In this document: positions 37,113 through 46,175 of the stretch, one piece after another
Layout of the letters: the number at the start of each line of letters is the position of its first letter
Numbering within the stretch: the stretch's first letter is position 1
Source: Dendrophyllia cribrosa
Lineage: Eukaryota > Cnidaria > Anthozoa > Scleractinia > Dendrophylliidae
Assembly: GCA_024195265.1 (NCBI GenBank)
Contig: JAJLRJ010000011.1
Span: 7,612,610-7,676,609, forward strand
Direction of reading: 5' to 3'
Length of the DNA stretch: 64,000 nt
The notes under the pieces: generated by a model
Databases searched by the model: none
What the model saw: only the letters and a program-made list of their open reading frames with translations
What the model was told of the DNA's origin: nothing
Position numbers and translations under genes: made by a program

Positions 37113-40100
37113 CGAAGGTGTTGCCTTTGCAATGACATCTGCAAATGGTTAGACCTTCATGTGGCTCGGATGACTACGTAGAAATGGCAGTCCCGTCTCC
37201 GATGGGGATGTAAAAGAACCAGTGAGGACGTAACAAAACTCTGGCTGTGACCACCCTCAGTGCCATACATTGTTCATGGGTGGGGTGGTGGAGATGAGAT
37301 CAACAATGGACCGATAGCGGCTTCCTGATGCGCCTTCATAAGCTGAAGTCTGATCTCATTCTCACTGACTTCTATAAGTTCATTTTCTGGTACATGTAGC
37401 ATCTGATCCAAACTTGTGCTCCATCAAGGGTGAATTTACTTGGCTTTTATTGCACCATTTCAAGTTTTACGGGAATCCTGCTAGGCTGTGGCCCGGTAGG
37501 AACACTGAACATGGCTGCCAATTGGTTGCTGGAAATAACCTTTAAAAACGTTAGGTTAGAACCTTACCGGAACGGCGAGTGAGACCATCCCACAGGCCAG
37601 GCCAGTGATAACGCGACCAGCATACAGCATGGCATGATTCTTTGCATAGCTGATGAGAAGCCATCCAAGTTCAAAGGGTACAGCGCACAATAGTATGGTT
37701 CCCTTCCGACCAAACTTGTCAATCGACCAACCCCCTATAGGACTTCCAAAAATGGCACCAACTGTAACTAAAGACTGCAAAATACAATTCAGAGATTAAA
37801 GACTTGAAATGAGCTTAGCAAATTTAGTAATCTTCTTACGTTTGCCCATGTACACGATAAGTTACTTAGAAAGTTAGGAGGAACCAACATGAACCTGTAA
37901 AGTGCAGTCAAATCCATTAATGCGGACACGGAAGGGACCACAAAAACTGTCCTTATTAAGGACATTCACGCGAAAATCTTAACATTGATTTTTTTTATAT
38001 AAATCTTTTGCTACAGCTAGGTACATGTAATGAGTTACTAGTGTCAGAAATGCAAAAAAAAATTGGGGGTCACTGGCTTCGTTTCCTAGTTAAGATATCT
38101 GAAAGGCGACCCTAATTTTGAAAAAGTGGACTTCCTTACAGAATATGACCCCAATGTCTGTTAGTCTAGATAGTTTATATGAGTAGGTCTGTTAAGGAAA
38201 TTCATTCAACTGGTGACATCCCTTAAAGGAAATGCAATCTTTAAACGTTGACAGCATTTGCAAACTCTGACAGCTGCAAGTTCGCACTCGGGTAGAAAAA
38301 TGGAAACAATTGTAACTTCCTACATCCCTAAAAGAAAATTATCTAGTATAAAAAAAATTGGGCTTCACCGACCATCAAAGCGAGTTAAATCTAAGCAAAG
38401 TTAATGCAATGACTACCAGCCCATTATGTGCTTAGATTTCTTCCTGTACATGCACACTCGCGCATGACGTAGCATGGTGTTGCGACATGAAATACATGCG
38501 CAGTAAGGATGTGCATAAACAATTAGCGCAAACGTCTTTAAGTATGGTACCATTTGAATGGTCACACCATAGGATTTCGTCAACAGACTTTAAAGTTAGA
38601 CCTACACTACATGTCTCCATAATTGATCGATTCTGGGAGTGAAAAAAAAAACGTGCAGAAACTTTGCCTGTGTAGCCAGGTGACCCTGCCTGCCATGCAA
38701 AACAAATGGCAAAAAAAACCAACAGAGCTGGGTGACCCTCCCTCCATGTATAAACAGGCCCTTACAGCGAAGTTTGATCATTTACCCAAACAAAATGAAA
38801 GACTTCTCTTGTAGTAAATGTATTCTTATCCCTTCTTATAGAAGTTCTGCTCTTTAAAACACTAAAAACAAATACAGTGTCTGTATTTTAAAACAGGATC
38901 ATCTCAGACTGTAGTACAGTATTAAAGGTGGGCATTTGTTTTTGTTTTAAAATGCTCCATTGTTCATACATGTGATCTGATTGGTTGCACGCATTCAAGC
39001 GTGAAAACACAGAAAGTGATCATGGCGCGCACAGTGTGCAAACACTACACAATTTGCTACTTGATATTTTACAAAACGAAAATGACTATATTGTAACGCC
39101 CTTTATAATAAAAAAATTGATTTCTAGTTAAATTCAACAACAATTATTATATTTAACTATTCATTCATAGACAAATTCGGCTAACGCATTGTAACTGTTT
39201 TTTTTTTTTAAATAAAGACTTTTTGTTGTTTTTGTTAAACAGCATTTTGGGTGAAGGTGGGCCTTTAAAGTGCCTATCACCCCTAGAAAGTTATTTTCAG
39301 AATCAACTCTATGTACTCCATTTTCAACTCCAACTCCATTTTCGTATTCTCGGTATTGAACTGGTACTAGCTTGCAGTCGAGGCTCATGCGGGGGAATCT
39401 TTTCACATGCAAATATTTTTAATGATATTCCCCAGCATTAGCCTCCATTGCAAGCTAGTACCAGTTCAATACCGAGAATACGAATAATTTTTATGGTCTA
39501 TTGTGAGACAAGATTACAGCTAACAGGGTCCATCCCCTTCAAGACCTCCTTCCCCTTCAGAGAACATGCTCTTCACGAAATCGAGGTCACAACTACATGT
39601 ACATCTTGCCACGAGTGAACCGATGTTTATTTCATTTTATCTAGCTGTCCTTGTTAATGAATGCTTCATACATTTTTAGATTAGTAGTACTTAGTATGAT
39701 ATTGTTGCTGTAATTATTATTGATTCTCTAACTCACACGTTTGTCTGTGGGTAGTTGTTGTTGATGATAAATAATTAACAACTATTCACCGAAGTGGAGA
39801 TGGGTAGTGGTGGATATTTACCGAGCCGCGAAGCGGCGAGGTAAATATCCACCACTACCCACCTACACTGAGGTTTTAGTATATACTGAAACAGTGAGAT
39901 AATATAACGAAAATGATGCTTTTTAACTCATTTATTCCTGTCAACGATTACAATTTTCGCGCGCAAATTGCTGGGAGGTGAATAGCACTTGCTATTCCGA
40001 GTTTCAGTAGCCAATCACAGCGTGCCAACAATGCTATCCACTGTTTCAGTATATACGTAAGATCTTTATTAACCCACCCTGGTAGAGGAATAGTGGAAAT

Positions 40101-41207
40101 ATTTAGGTTAAAATGGGGTAAGGGCGAGAAATGGTTGAATTATTTAGGGGTAAGGGATGAAATCAGTGGAATTCTTTAAGGGTACAATGTAAGGGTCAGA
40201 AACTGTGGAATTCATTAGAGGTGAAACCCATGTTGTTAATGGAATTCTTTAGAGTGAATAGATGATTCATGGAATTCTTGAGGGGTAAATTAACATTTTA
40301 CTTATGAACTATTGTTTAGGGGTAACACATGTTCATGACTTCTTATTAAGACTTTAGGGGTTAATGCATTTCTCAAGGAATGTTAGAAAAGGGCCAGTCC
40401 TCAACCAGGGAGGAGGGGGGGTAAGGATTTTAAATGCAAGGATAATGTAAGGATTTTAAATGCAATAGCACTTGTCTTGTCTTGTCAAGTTCCACAATCA
40501 CATCAAATTTTAATCAAGTATTACAACTGAGACCGTTACAACGCTGTTATCTGAGAAGTTACATTAAACATTCTTTTTAAACAAAGTATACATAAGTTTA
40601 ATTACTAGGCAGAATTTTATAATTTTCTAGAAATTGAGATGTTAATTTGTGTGTGTGTGTGTCTATGAATCGTGTGATTAGACCATAAAGCCGGTACGGT
40701 CAGACATCGTTTATTTTATTTAAAGCAAAACACATGAAAAGTACCCGTTCTTGAAGATGGATTACAGCAAATTAGAGGGGATAAGATAAAGAGCGCATAA
40801 GAGTTGGCATAAGTCAATTCTTGCCGATTCTGTTTGCTTTTGATTGATCGAAAAATTGATTGCAAAATTGACTGGGGTTTTCTGAGCGCGAAGACCGCGC
40901 GTGGACTAAAACTTCGCGCGGAGAGGAAAAATTAGTAATTTTAGCAAGAAAGAAAACAAACGTAACAACTTACCGAAAACCAAGATCCCTGATCAACAGT
41001 TAAACGAATGGCAGGATCTACGTTATCCTTTTTCAAATCCACTAATGCAGACGATGAATACCCGAGACAGTACCCGAAGCTGAGCGGTCCCAAGGCAGCT
41101 ATGAATGTCGCGAGGATAGCTCGACCTATTCTGTCTTTCCCAGTCATACGATCAGACTGAATCGAACGCGAAGAGTTAAACTCCCCCTCTAACTCCGAAT
41201 TTGCCAT
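34888..41207 (-). CDS. GLUT6/GLUT8-like sugar transporter (MFS, SLC2A class III), four exons
   Basis: A facilitative hexose transporter with 12 expected membrane segments. Exons on the minus strand are 41207-40974, 37774-37568, 36540-36237 and 35636-34888, with GT-AG joins, in frame, giving 497 aa (GLUT6 and GLUT8 are about 480-510). Family signatures in order: GYCLGYSSSAL in helix 1, SIDKFGRKGT in the 2-3 loop, AEIVPARLRGMLGS after helix 4, PETPRW in the central loop, QQFCGINAVLFNAAS in helix 7, DRAGRR in the 8-9 loop, GPVPWLVMSEIFPLRARG in helix 10, and the C-terminal PETKGKTLEEIEALF. The N-terminus lacks an obvious DExxLL-type dileucine signal. Tret1 of arthropods is a related alternative name. 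It converges with AP5S1 across 2.7 kb of repeats. Confidence 0.92.
35690..36170 (+). repeat. Intronic inverted repeat, arm 1 (transporter intron 3)
   Basis: This segment matches 38085-38537 in the opposite orientation over about 450 bp, with many small differences. Shared blocks include ACTTTGCTTAGATTTAACTC, GTCAGAGTTTGCAAATGCTG and GACATTGGGGTCATATCC. With arm 2 it encloses transporter exons 2 and 3. Confidence 0.85.
36635..36830 (-). mobile_element. Minisatellite-bearing MITE, single unit, intron 2
   Basis: The same family as the 88 bp arrays in AP5S1, here inverted, with one unit between AACCCTTAACTTCC and GACTCTGGGAGTGACGGGGT. Confidence 0.75.
37008..37380 (+). mobile_element. tRNA-Cys-like SINE
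   Basis: The head has an A box (GGTTAGCTCAGTTGATAGAG), an anticodon loop CTGCAGA (anticodon GCA in position) and a B box (GGGTTCGAATC). However, the anticodon stem and acceptor stem do not pair well and an unrelated body of about 290 bp follows. That is the build of a tRNA-derived SINE, transcribed antisense to the transporter, and not of a working tRNA. Confidence 0.75.
38085..38537 (-). repeat. Intronic inverted repeat, arm 2 (transporter intron 1)
   Basis: Inverse partner of 35690-36170. It ends at GCGCAAACGT, directly followed by an inverted fragment of the 88 bp family (38540-38645). Confidence 0.85.
39255..39490. repeat. Terminal block of a foldback MITE plus a hairpin
   Basis: 39261-39320 copies the end of the foldback element at 21111-21585 (GCCTATCACCCCTAGAAAGT). 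Next to it CGTATTCTCGGTATTGAACT (39343 on) and its inverse ending near 39482 form a hairpin of about 140 bp. Confidence 0.7.
39765..40065. mobile_element. Repeat with strong central palindrome
   Basis: At 39801-39864, GGGTAGTGGTGGATATTTAC is mirrored by GTAAATATCCACCACTACCC. The apex CCGCGAAGCGG (39826-39836) has a GAA loop. CAGTATATAC-type blocks lie at about 39880 in one orientation and 40050 in the other and may mark the ends. Confidence 0.6.
40085..40400. repeat. Degenerate tandem repeat
   Basis: Repeating blocks of the type TGGAATTCTTTAGGGGTAA at irregular 40-55 bp spacing, in the transporter's first intron. Confidence 0.6.
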
Positions 41208-41209
41208 TT

Positions 41210-41590
41210 TGGAGGCTTAGCAGGCTGTTCAATTGAATGAATGTTCCTCCAAGAACATTTCTAACCGGTTACGAAAGAACTTTTGGCAAGAATATCTCTG
41301 GGCAGCATTAGAATCACGTGAGAGAACGTGTGACGAATAGGGCGGCATCGCCCCTTGGGTAATTCGTGACGTCATCACCTTGCTGGAAATACCGGAATAT
41401 TGGAGTTGAACTCGTGCAGTCTAGCCGTCCAGAGTAATTTTGGGCACGATTTGGCGCGCACACGAGGGAGTGCGTCCTAGTAGTAAGAAAATTACAACAA
41501 CAGAGGAAAATAAATGAGTAGAAACTCAAATAAACAACGGGTAGTACCTCTATTCTATTGCGAAAAAAAAAAAAACGGAAAACTTTTGGC
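41210..41590. other. Transporter upstream region
   Basis: The promoter side of the sugar transporter. A CAC-GTGA type site lies near 41310-41335 (TCACGTGAGAGAACGTGTGACG) and CpGs are frequent. No TATA box was recognised. Confidence 0.3.
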
Positions 41591-41700
41591 GGTGGTGAAG
41601 TGGTTGGCGCGTTGGTCATCGATGGTTTCGAGTCCTGGTATCGACTGTCGCACATTTCAACTTCAACTTCAACTTTATTAAGTCAGTAAAGCCAATAGGC
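41585..41700 (+). mobile_element. Degenerate tRNA-like SINE head
   Basis: GAAGTGGTTGGCGCGTTGGT resembles an A box region and GATGGTTTCGAGTCCTGG a B box. It is followed by a simple TTCAACTTCAACTTCAAC run. Confidence 0.4.
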
Positions 41701-41924
41701 ATCACACTAACTGTAAAACTATGTATACAATATATAATAAAATAAGATACATGTATGTACAATTATGGATAAAAAATAAATAACTATAAATTAATTTCTC
41801 AAACTCATTAATAATTCATGAAGAAAATACAAAGGAAATTAATGTTTAATGAGTGTTTGGAAATCAGATGAAACACTCCTCATTTTTGCATCCTTAATTT
41901 CTCCTTCTAAAATCATTTTGTTTG

Positions 41925-42075
41925 AGAAGTAATATCAAACATTCGACACAGTATTTCATCACAAGATCAAACACCTCGAAGTTCGTCAAAAATACTCCGC
42001 TGCGCGTCGTATTTTCAACTCTCTTCTCAGTGTTTGATCTTGTGATGAAACACTGTGTCTCATGTTTGATATATT
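41925..42075. mobile_element. Hairpin MITE
   Basis: GTATTTCATCACAAGATCAAAC at the left mirrors GTTTGATCTTGTGATGAAAC at the right, inside larger ATCAAACATTCGACACAGT and ACTGTGTCTCATGTTTGAT ends. Confidence 0.8.
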
Positions 42076-42269
42076 ACGTGAACAATTATACAATAATAAT
42101 AAATTAATAATAAAATAGAGATAAACAAATAAATAAGTAGGTAAAACTATTCAATTAAGATAATATCTTGGTAAGTTAGTCTAAATGTTAAACAAGTTCT
42201 TCCTTAAATTTATCTAAGGAAGGAATTGTAGCTATATTTAATGGGAGTTATTCCAATCTCTAGCAGTTC

Positions 42270-42400
42270 TTATCACTCTCCACCCAGGTGTATAAATGGG
42301 AACTGGCGACAAAATGATGAGGTAAACTTGCGATGGACTAGTATCCCATCCAGGCGGAATAGCAATATTCCTAGTTGCTTCATAGACCTTGTTCATAAAT
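42270..42400 (+). repeat. SINE tail fragment
   Basis: It carries CCACCCAGGTGTATAAATGG and GCGATGGACTAGTATCCCAT, shared in part with the repeats at 23080-23345 and 28895-29170. Confidence 0.5.
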
Positions 42401-42510
42401 GGCGGACGGTTTGGTATGGGCTAAAGTTCCACAAGAATGGCAACCGCCTGTCAAGAAATCAAATTTGATGAACTGTAATCCACTTCCATCCTTGCAATCC
42501 GGCCTGCACT
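42400..42510 (+). repeat. Dispersed repeat with inverted copy near 57.4 kb
   Basis: CACAAGAATGGCAACCGCCTGTCAAG...AACTGTAATCCACTTCCATC recurs in the opposite orientation within the element at 57235-57637. Confidence 0.7.
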
Positions 42511-42629
42511 TTATCTCAATAATATTGCTTCTGTTTTGTTCTATAAAATCGTTTTGGTTTAATTAAGTTTTATATTTGGTGGCATTTGGTGATGTAACAC
42601 TTTAAAGTGTTTGACAATAACGCTTAAAT

Positions 42630-42995
42630 TGTGCATGTTCAAATTCTCCATTCCGCAAGGATAACGTCATTCAGTGGGGTCTGGGGTGACACGCAACACG
42701 GAAGTTAGCAGTTTGATAATAACAAATGCACTGCACATGTTCACATTCCCCAAAGATAACGTCATTCAGTGGGATGACTCGCATTCTCGTCCCCAGAGCC
42801 CCACGGTTTTTTTAAATTGTGTCTCGTGTAGTTTTTACGCTGACCAAACGAAACGAAGGCTCTGGGGACGAGAATGGATGACTCGCAACACGGAAGTTAG
42901 CAGTTTCATAATAACAAATGCTTTGCGCATGTTCACATTCCCCAAGGATAACGTCATTGAATCGTGACTTGCATCACGGAAGTTAGCAAAGCGGA
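42630..42995. repeat. ~100 bp tandem repeat split by a MITE
   Basis: About three units share ACACGGAAGTTAGCAGTTT, ATAATAACAAATGC, CATGTTCACATTCCCCAA and GATAACGTCATTCAGTGG. A MITE (42783-42875) sits between the first and second full units. Confidence 0.8.
42783..42875. mobile_element. 93 bp mini-MITE, 11 bp duplication
   Basis: Perfect 18 bp terminal inverted repeats (ATTCTCGTCCCCAGAGCC and its inverse). GGATGACTCGC flanks both sides (42772-42782 and 42876-42886), a perfect 11 bp duplication. Confidence 0.9.
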
Positions 42996-43004
42996 CCACA
43001 TTTT

Positions 43005-44080
43005 AAGCCAACCTCGTTCCCAGGGTCTCTCTTCTTCCCGCCCCTTGGAGCGAGAGGGAGAAAGACCCTGGCACGGCCCCTGGCACAGGCTGGCTGGTCA
43101 CGTGTCTCCCAGAATCTGGGAGATTACAAAAGAAAACATTGAGGGAGGGGCTGCCAAGTCGGGAGTTTGGTTGTACTTAGCCTACCAGGGAACGGAGAAT
43201 ATTTGCATAAAAAATAACAGATCTGGTTTGTGTCTGCGCGAAGTAAATGTACCCGCGAGAGGTCAAATTTCGAATATTCAGACGCCAAATTGCAAAAAAG
43301 ATTTATGCGGCTTCTAGTCACGTATAATTTAAATACGAGTTGCTGTAGGCTTTGCAAGTCTGTAGGAGATATCTCGCACTCCAAGAATTTGTTTGCGAAG
43401 AATAATCGAGCGCTGCTCGCAACTGCGGAAGAACTGATGTGAAAGATGTGAAAATTATAAAATTATAACAAGAAGTGAAAATTATATCGTATTTCGCATC
43501 TTTTAGCCACGAAGAGTTGGTCTCGCTCGTCTCATCCAGCTCTAGATTGTCGCTGTCTTTGGCCTTTCTTACATTAAGCATAGCCGTTTTGACTTTTCCT
43601 TCGTTATTTCCTTTGATCTGGTCGCTTATCAGAGAGTTCGGCGAAACGACGACAATAACGGGATGAATTGGCGAGACTGTCTGTGTCGATCGAGAGTTGA
43701 TTTTGTCCAAGAAAAGCCCGGGTAAAAGATGGAAGATGATCGATCTTCCGTATACTGTTGGCAGTACACCGATAATATATATTCCAGAGTAAATTACTTC
43801 CAGGCACTTGACTTGTTTTGGTTTGAGATTTATGTTCCAGTAGCTACGATCGCAAAGTGAAGGCTGCTAAAAAAATAAAGCGGATCTCAACCGCCGAAGA
43901 CAGCATCGTTCTGGTTTTGACGTTGACAAAAACTTTTGGTGACAAAATTTCCAGAAACAGGGACCCCTAGTGGGGAATTTCTTATTCTGGGAGACACGTG
44001 ACCAGCCTGTGCCAGGGTCTTTCTCTCTCTCGCTCCAGTGGACGGGAAGGAGAAGACCCTGGGAACGAGGACGTTTTGGT
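43005..44080. mobile_element. Inverted pair of CCTCGTTCCCAGGGTCT elements around an interior
   Basis: 43010-43125 and 43970-44075 are inverse copies (CCAGGGTCTCT..., GGCACAGGCTGG, GTCACGTGTCTCCCAGA). They either bound one foldback element of about 1.07 kb or are two insertions in opposite orientation. Confidence 0.6.
43318..43710 (-). CDS. Unrecognised open frame between inverted repeats
   Basis: A 130-codon frame begins MDKINSRSTQTVSPIHPVIV. Its first 75 residues are hydrophilic and coding-like, and the tail is hydrophobic and less convincing. It lies wholly between the inverted repeats at 43010-43125 and 43970-44075, so it may be transposon cargo. No family resemblance and no clear splice sites. 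Confidence 0.2.
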   Translation of the reverse strand: MDKINSRSTQTVSPIHPVIVVVSPNSLISDQIKGNNEGKVKTAMLNVRKAKDSDNLELDETSETNSSWLKDAKYDIIFTSCYNFIIFTSFTSVLPQLRAALDYSSQTNSWSARYLLQTCKAYSNSYLNYT

Positions 44081-44199
44081 CATGCACTTTCTGCACAGTG
44101 GATTTTGTGACTCTCCCTCTGTTGTTTTATAAACCTTCAAATTCAAAGCGTACCGTGTGACAATGGTGCTTTTATTTTCCAGGACGTTCCAAGCCGGTG

Positions 44200-44533
44200 T
44201 CAAGGAGGTAAATTTTACCTAGGTAAAATCGGTTACACGTAGAAAACAACTTTATCTAGGTTTATAAAATTCATAACAGTTATGACAAATCAATAGATAG
44301 GTGGTATTTGAGTTACATGTACACCTCTGTAAACCCCAATACAAACAACTGAGTTGAAGGAATTATTAAACAGTAGAATTAACTTTTGATACAGACACCT
44401 GCTCAGCTAATAAGTATTCATTAACTTTTCATACAGATGTCTACTCATTGTTTCATTTCATAAGTACGATAAAATATTCGCGTCCGGTATGGGCGTTTCA
44501 GATGGCTCGCCTTCGGCTCGCCATTGTAAACGA

Positions 44534-44568
<35 letters not shown>

Positions 44569-44620
44569 ATATTCAAATTGTTATTTTGAATTTACCTAGG
44601 TAAAAGTTGTATCGAAAAAT
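44200..44620 (-). mobile_element. Dispersed MITE-like repeat, copy 2
   Basis: Inverted copy of 26125-26450 (best match 44262-44572), with the GAA-loop hairpin at 44509-44517. TTTACCTAGGTAAAA blocks at 44212-44228 and 44591-44605 lie outside the match and may be ends of a host element. Confidence 0.75.
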
Positions 44621-45165
44621 CGCGACTATTATGTCGTTTATCCCTCGCGTGACTTCGATCACGCGCGCATGACTAGTTCGCCCATTCGATTATGTAAATG
44701 TGCTGTAACCTAAACGAAAACAATGTAATATTTCAATTGCAAATGCTCTTGTTGATTTTCAGTCGTTCCTAAAGCTTTAGCTACTTGTGCTGGCTGCCAC
44801 AAGCGACGCAAATTTAGCCACTAAACTGTAAGTTTTCTTTTAATATATTTTATTTTATTTCCTGATGCTTAGTTGACTCTTAGTTCTTTGTAACAAGCGC
44901 ACGCATTTCGCAGTCAATCGAAAGATTCATTCTGCGAGGTGTGTAGGGTGAAACTGATAAACAAAAAGGAAGACGTAAAGAAATTGTTATTGTAAGTAAT
45001 TTAGAAGAGTCTAATGAATTTTTTCGGAAGCCTCGAGCCTACCGTTAAACATTCCTAATAAAAATGTGTAGAGATGATAAAATTTTCCTTGCACCCAACG
45101 GAATCGTTTCGGTAAAACACCAGTTCCTAAGACTTGAGTCACCTTAATAATTCGTTATTAGACTA
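44620..45165. other. Gene-free stretch
   Basis: No coding exon, RNA gene or element end is recognised. Confidence 0.3.
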
Positions 45166-45400
45166 AAACCGGGTCCAAGTTGTTTAAAAGGTAGAGAGGT
45201 TATCCAGCGGATAATCACTGTGGCTTATCCAACGGATGATGATTTATCCCCGGGATTTATCCAGTGCATGGCGCTTGTACACCTGACTAGCCTGTCCTTT
45301 CTCTCGGAATCCTGAACGATCAGAGGGATCGACCCCTGTAATTCAGACTAGCTAGACATCGCGCGAATCACTATCCAGTGGAAAAGCATTAACAAAACGG
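45165..45400. mobile_element. Decayed relative of the 5168 MITE
   Basis: GGGTCCAAGTTGTTTAAAAGG, ATAATCACTGTGG and TATCCAGTGG blocks match the element at 5168-5320. Unrelated sequence is inserted at about 45280-45355. Confidence 0.5.
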
Positions 45401-45488
45401 CCAATGTTTAAATTCCGTTTCTCCACCGTGATTGCATTCTCTATACGCAGTTCATATGATTCATTCGTGCACTTCATCTGTCAAAACC

Positions 45489-45724
45489 AATTGGGCCGGT
45501 TATTTAAACGAAGTCTAAACTTAGACCGCGATTTAAGACAATAAATGGACCTCACATCTGTTTATGAATTGCTCATATGTTTTCCTGGTCTGTGCTATAT
45601 GCCCTCTTCACACTGTTTATAGCAAATATCAAATGTTTAAGTTTTAGGGTTGGTAAAATTGAAATTGGTTTAGACCGCGGTTTTGTTAAACACCGTCTAA
45701 ACTCCGTTTAAATAACCGGCCCAT
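45489..45724. mobile_element. MITE with GGGCCGGTTATTTAAACG ends
   Basis: The 18 bp terminal repeats are perfect inverse copies, with inner GTCTAAAC and TTAGACCGCG blocks also mirrored. It lies 225 bp upstream of the Gypsy element. Confidence 0.82.
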
Positions 45725-45944
45725 TGTGTTTAGAAGAAATGTCCACTGGATAAATATAGCGCCAGGACTATAATGACAAAGAACTGCATCGCGATCTAGA
45801 TGCTGGCTATTTTCTAACGTACGTAAACACGTAGTATGCTGTATCAAAACATTAATCCCCTGCTTCACTTAACATATATTTAGTTACATGGAAGCAACGT
45901 ACAGGCATTTCGTAGTCAGGGAATCCAACGAATTGTTTCGATGG

Positions 45945-45949
45945 AAAAT
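45945..45949. repeat. Target site duplication, left
   Basis: AAAAT, repeated exactly at 50459-50463 after the 3' LTR. A 5 bp duplication is typical of Ty3/Gypsy integrases. Confidence 0.9.
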
Positions 45950-46155
45950 TGTAGTGTATTGCGTGACGTCGCGTCACGCATGTAAGTGAACTGCATATTA
46001 TGGGATAAATATAGTTGAGTTGAGCACATCATTGGCCGCCTTATAGGTGATTTTGAGTATCGAATTTTTTCAAAAAATTTTTGGATTTTTTTCAAATTTT
46101 TTTTTAAAATTTTTTTGGGGAAGTGGTCAAATGCTCCTCCCGCGAATACACTTCA
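45950..46155 (+). repeat. 5' LTR, 206 bp
   Basis: The first 80 bases are identical to the 3' LTR and include GGGATAAATATAG, a TATA-like box. The last roughly 20 (CTCCTCCCGCGAATACACTTCA) also match. Between them lies a T/A homopolymer-rich stretch (about 46050-46130) absent from the 3' LTR, making this LTR 64 bp longer. Confidence 0.93.
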
Positions 46156-46157
46156 TT

Positions 46158-46168
46158 TGGCGACGAGG
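46158..46168 (+). promoter_or_regulatory. Primer binding site, tRNA-Ser(GCT)
   Basis: TGGCGACGAGG begins 3 bases after the LTR. It is the exact complement of the CCTCGTCGCCA 3' end of animal tRNA-Ser with anticodon GCT, CCA included. Confidence 0.85.
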
Positions 46169-46175
46169 ATCTAAC

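Noticed and set aside
46047..46175. Upstream start codon for the Gypsy polyprotein
   Set aside because: This 43-residue extension lies within the 5' LTR and the primer site, and translates a T-rich expansion absent from the other LTR. The ATG after the primer site is the sensible start.
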